From: Sesamum alatum
Taxonomy: Eukaryota > Streptophyta > Magnoliopsida > Lamiales > Pedaliaceae
Direction: 5' to 3'
Length of the DNA: 64,000 bases
NCBI GenBank assembly: GCA_034509735.1
Contig: JACGWO010000005.1
Span: forward strand, 32,704,479 to 32,768,478
Shown here: positions 59,655 to 64,000 of the stretch, one piece after another
How positions within the stretch are numbered: position 1 is the stretch's first letter
Layout of the letters: every line of letters starts with the position of its first letter
Made by a program: the position numbers and the translations under genes
The notes under the pieces: generated by a model
The model's input: only the letters and a program-made list of their open reading frames with translations
Database searches by the model: none
What the model was told of the DNA's origin: nothing

Positions 59655-62600
59655 TTTTGCAAATTATAATATGATTGATACCCGAATTTCCTTATAAATA
59701 TCAAATTGATACATGAGTTTAATGCTCTTATTGATATATGAGTTTTTCTATAACTTGAATAGAGAGCTATCTATTCTAAATATTTTTTAAAGACATATAT
59801 ATATATATATATCCTTTAATCAAAAAATGTAATTTCTTTTTTTTTTCATTTGTGTCAAAATTAGTCCCAAGTATTGATTTATTTATCATGTGATGGTCTG
59901 TGATAAAATAAATTGTGTGATATAATTATAATAATAAAAGTATCAGTAAATAGTAAGATATAAATATTTTGTCCTTCACTGAGCCAAAAAGAGACACACT
60001 AATAAATGATTAGGGAAAAAGTGTAAAAGTTCATAATGTAAACAACAAATAAAATTAAAGTTGCCTTCATATGGTAGATAATTGCTGAAAAAAGTAAAAG
60101 AATAGAAATAGGAGATGGAATTAGAACTTATGGCAAAGACTGCTGATATTAATTTCCTCTTTCCTTATTTTTCTGGTTTATCTTGCTCTCTATTCTTTTG
60201 TTAAATCATAATATTTTAGAAATCAAATTAAAATTTGACTATTTCCTACACAATCCAACACAATCCATTATAATGTTTGACGATGTCCCTATCAAATATT
60301 TCTCTTCAAAAATCTTAAAATAAGGAAGTACGCCCCAACCAAATATCACAGCAAGTTCAGCCCTGTTGACTCATGAGTAGGGTATTAAGTCCATAAACAT
60401 GCATTATCCTCACTAACTTGACAGGCCCAAAAAACAAGTTCAATCCAACAAGGCGAGTCAGCATACAGCAGGGACGCCACATCACATAGGTCGCTAACAC
60501 CTTGGGAAATGTTATATTAAAAAGTCTCCAGCTAACTCCAAATAATCCAACTGAAATCAAATCTTTGAGCAGCAGCTAACAAATTTTCGAATTCTTAGTC
60601 ATATTGGGTAAAACTCGGTAAAATAGTCATATCTTTGTCTAGATAAGTCCAAATCAAATGATATTTTATGTCGAGTAGCTAAGAAGTGCATCTTTCCAAC
60701 GGTGTATGATTCACCGTAACCACCTTTCGAATCTTGCTCCACAATCTCCTATAAATGGCCATTTTTGTGCAGTCTTTTCAGGGTACCATCTACTCCCACA
60801 TTCCAACTCTTATTCTCTCTTAGTTTTGAAGCCATCTTAAGCTTATTTTTTCACTCCACGTGATTTTATCACATTACTATCATATTTAACCATTATTTCG
60901 ACTTTGTTTAAATTTTTTTTTTAATTTATTCAGTAAGAACATTACTAATCTAAGCATCATAGCGCTAACACCATTTTGCAACTAAGTCTTCCTTTGATTT
61001 TAGAATTTTTTGTGAAGATCATTCGAGTATTGTTGTGCTGCTGGACACCGATATGCACCAATGCTAATTTTAATAATTTATAAGTACTCACTTTATTATT
61101 TATAATATTATAATAGTATAATTTATTTAATCATAGGACTATAATAATGGATATAAAAATTAAGTGAGATTAAAATGGTACTTTTGTCATTCATTATAAA
61201 TGTTTTAAATTCAGTTAATGCATCTATTTTTATTATAGAAAAACGGAGCTATCACTTAGGTCATTGGCGAAAACTCATGTACTAATTTCCAGCCGGGTTA
61301 TGTGGTATAAATGTGGGTTCTACTTCTACGTGTTTAATACGTTAATTCAGAAGCTTTTTGGCTTCTCTCCACATTTTTCTTTTTCTTAATAATGAAGAAA
61401 ATTCAAAGTATCTTCTTACTCAATTTTGCAATCTTAATAAATAAAATAGTTATAAGAAGCTTTTTTTCAGTTCCAAAGAAGAAAAAGGGAAAAGGAAACC
61501 ACGTGATAAGGCCATTAAATTACGGAACGGAACGGAACGAAATGGAGTTTCAACATAACTGAAATGAGGGACTGGAATTCACCGCCCATGAAAGGTGGGT
61601 TGATGCACGAGCATCCGAAAGCGACACAATTTTCCAATTACAATCTCACCACATCTGCTGATTCTGAATGTTGTTACAAGCAAACAGGTAATGTTCCAAA
61701 TTATGATTTAAAAGAAACAAAAGCTCAAAATGAATCCTTTACCATGAGGTAAAATTATGATCCAAAATATGATGATTTCGACCATGAAGAAACTTTCACA
61801 AATTTATTTGCATCGGTTCGCCGCCCTTACCAGCGCATATGTTCCAGTATCAAATAGGGTCTAACATGTAAAAAGAAACAGACACAACCAATAAAGTTGC
61901 AGAGCTTCCCCCATGACATGAATCGCGCATTCTTTTGGTTGAAGCTGCAGTCACAACGTAAAAAAGCTGTTAGGTGAATGTGTGAATTCTCTGGGCATAA
62001 TACAAGCATCATGTTTGGTTACTAGTCCGAGCAAGTAGAACACATACTGAATATATCATTCATGCACTCAACATGGTAAAGCTGCATGTTTCTAATTAAT
62101 TCCACTCTCTCAGTTAGACATCTCATCATTTGCTTGCGACCCATAAAGGAGACCTATAACATGGATTATCATTTCTCAAATATGTCTATTCGCCTATTTA
62201 ACTTGCCTTCTACTGACAAAATTTTGCGACCAGTGGCAAAAGGGGATTATTCAGGATTACTTTAATTTAGACAGGACATGGATATCATAACACACAATCA
62301 CATTTATAGTGCAATAGTTTCCACTATTCTGGCCAGGAAAAGACCAAATGACGCAATAAGTAATCAAGCCCTATTATCGGCAATTCTTTTATGGTATTTT
62401 GTTCAACCTTCACATAAACTGTCACAGAGCCAGCTAAGAACTTTGTCTGCAATACTACTCTAGCAGATAGTTAATTGCCCAAAGTACCGAATTTCCATCA
62501 GCTGGATATATATGACCTTAGAAGTAAAATCAGTAAGACTACCAGCAAGGATTACATGCTTGATCGAAATATACAAGATAACCAATTAGTGCTGTCCTGC

Positions 62601-62838
62601 AATCCTTGGTAAAAACTACCAGCAAGGATTATAGGCTTGATCAAAATATACAAGATAGCCAATTACTGCAGTCCTGCAATCCTGGGTACATCAGTGATGC
62701 TACAGAGCCAACATCACATTTCAACATTAATAGAAACCAGTGCAGTTGAGAAGATAACTTATAATATTTTTACTGTTCAGCAGCTCTTATCCTGAAGTAA
62801 CCACACACACGAACTAGATTCAGAATATACCACGTTAG
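59655..62838. other. AT-rich intergenic region with LTR-like segment and a 77-bp duplication
   Basis: No coding exon is supported. 60340-61070 has an LTR-like promoter (CTATAAATGG near 60751) but no defined ends, so a solo LTR is only possible. At 62538-62691 a unit of about 77 bp occurs twice in tandem (ACTACCAGCAAGGATTA, TGCAATCC). The part nearest 62838 may belong to the 3' UTR of the gene on the right. Confidence 0.4.
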
Positions 62839-63012
62839 TCAGGCCATGGTGCCAAGTCGTAGTGGGGATTGTAACTTTCCATAAATTTCCCATTTGTCAC
62901 TCAATGATGGAACTTCACTTATTTCTTTTTTTGAGGATCGACGAATCAAATGATATTTCTCTTCCAACTTTTGCCTCTTCTTCTCCCTCTGAATCAAACT
63001 TTTCCTTGCCAT
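62839..63012 (-). pseudogene. rps14: Nuclear copy of the 5' part of plastid rps14
   Basis: The minus-strand ORF of 57 codons reads [20 protein letters not shown], then [20 protein letters not shown] and [10 protein letters not shown]. This is the chloroplast ribosomal protein uS14 sequence (about 100 residues), not the mitochondrial rps14. After LQSP it departs from the plastid gene and stops after seven unrelated residues, so the half with the zinc-binding or rRNA-binding C-terminal region is missing. A few substitutions (for example Glu for Gln near position 18) mark an old plastid DNA insertion. It lies on the same strand as, and about 510 bases downstream of, the ATP synthase subunit gene. 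Confidence 0.8.
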
Positions 63013-63521
63013 AATGGTTCAGGTCCTATTAATATTCATGATACAAGTCGAATCCAAGATGTAGAAATATAAGAAGACGGGTCATCGATAACTCTACAAC
63101 TTGCCAAACTCATAGTGGCTTATGATATCAAATTCCAGCATTCTCATAATACTATGACATAGATACCCGTTATTTGTTTTTGTTTTCCTAAGTCCGGCAC
63201 GTTATATGACGCGAACCCTGGAAAGGCGAAATTTAAATAGTAAGGTCAAACTTCCAAATGATTTCCTCAAGCTTACATGTATTTACCTCCCAACATTACC
63301 CTGATCATACACGATTCATCCGGCAAATCATCAAAAATTCAACAGAATAGAGATAGATACGTAATTCCCAGTCCAAACCAGAACTCAAAGGAAATGACAC
63401 AAGAAGCAAAATTATCCCACAGATGCCTAGCAACACAACCCAGGGCATAGTAGATCGCAAGCCAGTATTTAAGGGAAAGAGAAATAAAACAACTAGGAGA
63501 CGGACCTGAAACGACGACGGA

Positions 63522-63785
63522 TCAATGGGCGCCGTGTTGCTGCTGATGCTCGAGGTGTCGGCGCTCCTCCGGCAGGGCGACGAGGTAGGAAAAGATCATC
63601 CCACCGAAGCAGATGTGATAAAGAGGGTCAATGGAGTCGGTCTCGATGTACTTGGCATGGTAATTATCCAGACCACGCTTGACGCTGTTCTTGAGGTAAT
63701 TGACGGTGAACATGGGCTTAAGGTATCCCGGCAATTCCCTCACCTTCATCCCCTTTATCTCGTTGTAGAAGGTCCTCATCGCCAT
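63522..63785 (-). CDS. Small mitochondrial ATP synthase subunit, ATP17/subunit f-like
   Basis: An 87-residue protein encoded in one exon: MAMRTFYNEIKGMKVRELPG, YLKPMFTVNYLKNSVKRGLD, NYHAKYIETDSIDPLYHICF and GGMIFSYLVALPEERRHLEH, ending HQQQHGAH. Length and the YHAKYIET and GGMxFSYLVALPEE blocks match plant proteins such as Arabidopsis At4g30010, which I recall as the subunit f (ATP17) of the mitochondrial F1Fo peripheral stalk. One hydrophobic segment (ICFGGMIFSYLVAL) would span the inner membrane. No cleavable presequence is seen. Right after the stop, TTTCAG/GTCCGT looks like a splice donor, so a 3' UTR intron is possible. The promoter lies to the right, toward the window edge. Confidence 0.8.
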   Translation of the reverse strand: MAMRTFYNEIKGMKVRELPGYLKPMFTVNYLKNSVKRGLDNYHAKYIETDSIDPLYHICFGGMIFSYLVALPEERRHLEHQQQHGAH

Positions 63786-64000
63786 TTTCGATTTCCTTTG
63801 CTGAAATCAGATCTGGAACCCTAGCTCTTGCTGCCTTCTCGTTTTTTGGATGCTCTGCCTCTGCTCTCTAGAAATATAATATTAAATCGGTTGAATAACC
63901 ATAATTTCAGGCCTGGGCTTTGGTAGTTCTGGCCCAAACTCAAATTGGGCCGAAGAACCTCAATTCAGCCCAAAAAGCAGTCCAGGTCAGCCCTAGCTGA
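63786..64000. other. 5' UTR and start of promoter, cut by the window edge
   Basis: The 5' leader of the ATP synthase subunit gene runs from 63785 to about 63870. Beyond it, TGGGCC/GGCCCA-type words recur (near 63909, 63933 and 63946). GGCCCA (site II) motifs are known in promoters of plant genes for mitochondrial and ribosomal proteins; their use here is inference. Confidence 0.5.

Noticed and set aside
60340..61070. Solo LTR
   Set aside because: Promoter-like content without definable ends or partner LTR.

Overview
The window is nuclear DNA from a flowering plant, most likely a eudicot. Coding regions are GC-richer islands cut by many short AT-rich GT-AG introns. They sit among LTR retrotransposons, DNA transposons, MITEs and CT/GA microsatellites. 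Products were named by translating spliced exons by eye and comparing them with plant families from memory; no search was run. The species cannot be fixed.

Host genes, left to right: (1) 4828-13560 (+), a mitochondrial OXA2-type membrane insertase with a C-terminal TPR region, 14 coding exons; (2) 22006-22737 (+), an intronless single B-box protein of the BBX32 type behind a long pyrimidine-rich leader; (3) 23987-25702 (-), a GT14 (Core-2/I-branching-like) Golgi glycosyltransferase, 4 exons; (4) 27347-31844 (+), a plastid-type split-barrel FMN-binding (PNPOx/HugZ-like) protein, 9 exons; (5) 33388-35299 (+), an F-box/kelch protein, 2 exons; (6) 35906-40617 (-), a membrane-anchored kelch protein, 7 exons; (7) 52930-55322 (-), an At1g16860-type two-TM protein, 4 coding exons; (8) 63522-63785 (-), a small ATP17/subunit f-like subunit of mitochondrial ATP synthase. 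From memory, genes 4-5-6 match the neighbouring Arabidopsis genes At1g51560-At1g51550-At1g51540, so this looks like a conserved synteny block.

Transposon regions: 897-3753 is a deleted Ty1/copia element on the minus strand. It has one full LTR, a tRNA-Met-type primer site and a broken gag. 15053-20245 is a non-autonomous gypsy-like element (LARD/TR-GAG type) with intact LTRs, a decayed gag and several internal tandem arrays, including about 20 short GAGGGG/CCCCTC hairpin units. 20317-20699 is a PIF/Harbinger MITE.

The most unusual region is 41412-52268. A 9-kb PIF/Harbinger element (X, 41415-50446, TTA target duplication) carries a broken DDE transposase, a broken SANT/Myb ORF and three further diverged SANT-like ORFs on the opposite strand. 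It abuts a shorter, oppositely oriented relative (Y, 50450-52265). The two share a TTA and form an inverted repeat at the junction. An 878-bp hAT-type element with an 8-bp target duplication is nested in Y.

Two related MULE-type MITEs with 9-10 bp target duplications lie at 58373 and 59231. A truncated plastid rps14 fragment (nuclear plastid DNA) lies at 62839-63012, just downstream of the ATP synthase subunit gene on the same strand.
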